Below are positions 62,390 to 64,000 of a stretch of DNA of 64,000 nucleotides, in pieces. The stretch comes from Chryseobacterium indologenes (GTDB lineage: Bacteria; Bacteroidota; Bacteroidia; Flavobacteriales; Weeksellaceae). Every line of letters starts with the position of its first letter. The stretch's first letter is position 1. The notes beneath the pieces were generated by a model. The model saw nothing but the letters and a program-made list of their open reading frames with translations, made no database searches and was not told the origin of the DNA. The stretch covers positions 372,001-436,000 of the forward strand of contig NZ_LJOD01000001.1 of the NCBI RefSeq assembly GCF_001295265.1, written 5' to 3'. The position numbers and the translations under genes were made by a program.

Positions 62390-63880
62390 TTATTTCATTT
62401 TTAGTTTACTTACTTCAGCCGCTACAATTTTCCCTGAAATAATTGACGGAGGAACCCCGGGCCCCGGAACCGTCAGCTGTCCTGCATAAAAAAGATTACT
62501 GATCTTCCGGTTTCTTATTTTAGGTTTTAGGACTGCTGTCTGCGATAATGTATTGGATAATCCGTAAGCATTTCCCTGGTAAGCATTATAGTCCGAAATA
62601 AAATCGCTTACACAATAGCTTCTTTTATATTCAATTCTGGAAATAAGGCGGCGCTCCCCGGTATGGTTTTCAATTCTTTCAAGCATTTCTGCCAGATATT
62701 TTTCTCTTACATCTTCCTCATCATGAATTCCAGGAGCCAGAGGTAAGAGCAGGAAAAGATTTTCACAATCCTCGGGAGCAACATCCGGATCTGTTTTTGA
62801 AGGACAGCACGCATAAAAAAGTGGTTTAGCAGGCCATTTCTTATTTTTATATATACAGTCTATATGATTGTCTAGTTCATTTTCAAAGAACAGGGTATGA
62901 TGTTTTAAATGAGAAATCTTTCCTTTAATCCCCAGATAATAAATAAGGCATGAAGGAGCAAAGGTTCTGTTTTTCCAGTATGCATTATTATAGTTCCTGA
63001 GCGATTTAGGTATTAATGTTTCTGTATGGTGATAATCTGATGAAGCAATTACGGCATCAAATTCATACTCTTTACCATCTGCTGTTATTGAAGCAACCTT
63101 TCCGTTTTCTATATTAAGTTTCTTTACCTCATGATTAAAATGGAAAGTTACCCCTTGTTTTTCTGCCACTTCTTTCATTGCCGTGACAAGCCGGTAGAAC
63201 CCTCCCATCGGATATTTTGTTCCCAAAACATAGCCTCCGTAATTCATAAGGCTGTAAAGGGCCGGAATATGCTGAGGTGAGGCACCGAGAAATATAACCG
63301 GAAATTCCATCAGGGACCTGAGTTTCGGATCAGCAAAATAGCCTGAAACATATTTCCTGAAATCACTTAAAAGATTAAGCTTTAAGGCACTGGCTGCTAT
63401 TTTTAAAGAAATAAATTCCATCCAGCTATAGCAGGGTTTTGTGACAAAATCTTTCATTCCCACTTCATATTTAAATTGAGCAGACTTCATAAATTTGTCA
63501 TACTGCCTGGCCGCTCCGGGCTCTATTTTTTCAAATAATTCACGGATATCACCATTTTTTTCCGGAACGGAAATCTTTTCTTTTGAAAAAACCATTTCAA
63601 ACTGAGGATCTAAAGAAACCAGGCTAAAAAAATCGGCTGCTTTACAATTAAAATCAGTGAAAAAGCCTTCGATAATATCATGCATCCAGTACCAGCTGGG
63701 CCCCATATCAAAAACATATCCTTCGTCTGTCTTAAATTGTCTTGCCCGTCCGCCGGGCTGGTTGTGCTTTTCAAATACATGTACTTCATTTCCGGATTTC
63801 GCTGCGTATGCAGCAGCAGAGAGGCCGGAAAATCCAGAACCTATCACCGCAATCCTCTTTTTCTGGGTTTCAGTATTCAT
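62390..63880 (-). CDS. crtI: Phytoene desaturase
   Basis: A 496-aa CrtI-type FAD enzyme: dinucleotide motif AVIGSGFSGLSAAAYAAKSG, VFEKHNQPGGRARQF, VFDMGPSWYWM, and C-terminal NLFYAGQLTVPGPGVPPSIISGKIVA. It introduces double bonds into phytoene to give lycopene. It is the first complete gene of the operon. Confidence 0.94.
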   Translation of the reverse strand: MNTETQKKRIAVIGSGFSGLSAAAYAAKSGNEVHVFEKHNQPGGRARQFKTDEGYVFDMGPSWYWMHDIIEGFFTDFNCKAADFFSLVSLDPQFEMVFSKEKISVPEKNGDIRELFEKIEPGAARQYDKFMKSAQFKYEVGMKDFVTKPCYSWMEFISLKIAASALKLNLLSDFRKYVSGYFADPKLRSLMEFPVIFLGASPQHIPALYSLMNYGGYVLGTKYPMGGFYRLVTAMKEVAEKQGVTFHFNHEVKKLNIENGKVASITADGKEYEFDAVIASSDYHHTETLIPKSLRNYNNAYWKNRTFAPSCLIYYLGIKGKISHLKHHTLFFENELDNHIDCIYKNKKWPAKPLFYACCPSKTDPDVAPEDCENLFLLLPLAPGIHDEEDVREKYLAEMLERIENHTGERRLISRIEYKRSYCVSDFISDYNAYQGNAYGLSNTLSQTAVLKPKIRNRKISNLFYAGQLTVPGPGVPPSIISGKIVAAEVSKLKMK

Positions 63881-63924
63881 TGTTATTTATTTAATAGTCT
63901 GAACAGGTATTTTTTTATGCTGAA

Positions 63925-64000
63925 TCAGTTCAACCTTTTATAAGCAGCATCCAGCAGATCCCTTGCTTCAAGATTCATACGGTAAAAAGAATCGTGGAAT
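63925..64000 (-). CDS. Partial CDS, C-terminal end only
   Basis: An open frame from the window edge reads FHDSFYRMNLEARDLLDAAY and ends KRLN-stop at 63925-63927. It is 44 bp upstream of crtI on the same strand. In many flavobacteria a MerR-type regulator precedes crtI, but 24 residues are too few to identify it. Confidence 0.4.
   Translation of the reverse strand, partial: FHDSFYRMNLEARDLLDAAYKRLN

Overview
The window looks like a chromosomal segment of a flavobacterium, most probably Chryseobacterium or a close relative in the Weeksellaceae. The reasons are low GC, the flavobacterial -7 promoter element TAnnTTTG in front of many genes, signal peptides of the MKKxxx...FAQ type, a TonB-dependent receptor/GH3 locus, DUF2911, and a compact crtI-crtB-SRPBCC-crtZ-lycopene cyclase operon. 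No rRNA, tRNA or CRISPR array was seen.

Layout. (1) 1-6.7 kb: an IS-associated helix-turn-helix pair, two secreted surface proteins (one with a YadA-head-like repeat region), a membrane TPR-LuxR regulator and an AraC regulator. (2) 6.8-24.4 kb: a stress or low-oxygen island with a beta-CASP MBL nuclease, Hsp20, a stand-alone lactate-dehydrogenase N-terminal fragment, a response regulator fused to a CRP/FNR module, a FixL-like PAS histidine kinase, a tandem UspA protein, an L,D-transpeptidase, PfkB, two BON-domain paralogues, an Mla-type lipid transporter, a DASS transporter, inorganic pyrophosphatase and a P-type ATPase. (3) 24.7-26.1 kb: a second two-component pair, followed by an IS remnant. 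(4) 26.7-33.9 kb: a chaperone-usher-like fimbrial locus in the order three pilin-like subunits, PapD-like chaperone, 934-aa barrel protein, large adhesin-like protein. (5) 34.3-36 kb: HxlR/SDR/NTF2 module. (6) 36-42.9 kb: esterase (frameshifted), GH3 glucosidase and TonB receptor, divergent from a NUDIX-type regulator. (7) 43.5-53.7 kb: DUF2911, Na+/solute symporter with an overlooked 34-aa membrane partner, PIG-L deacetylase, two royal-jelly-type beta-propellers around a quinone oxidoreductase, AraC and SDR. (8) 54-55.3 kb: a GcvH-like protein and a cysteine-free Crp/Fnr regulator. (9) 55.4-64 kb: DUF1275, MarR, ferrochelatase, photolyase and the carotenoid operon.

The main result is a regulatory circuit. 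The PAS domain of the kinase at 10.3-11.5 kb carries the FixL haem-ligand signature (His62, Arg82). Its partner fuses a FixJ-like receiver to a FixK/FNR-like DNA-binding module with the recognition helix ETVSR. Six promoters in the window (hsp20, LDH fragment, L,D-transpeptidase-usp, BON1, BON2, fnr) carry FNR-type boxes (TGAT-N4-ATCA or a one-half-degenerate form). In all six the box centre lies exactly 36.5 bp from the last G of a -7 element, the geometry of a class II FNR site near -41.5. The gene content (hsp20, pfkB, usp) recalls the mycobacterial DosR dormancy regulon.

The second result is the fimbrial locus. Its gene order mirrors classical chaperone-usher operons, and the adhesin ends in the same last-strand motif as the three pilins. 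The two most similar pilin genes each have their own promoter and a TGTAGT-N6-ACTACA operator at identical spacing. All calls are made by reading the sequence; no database search was run.
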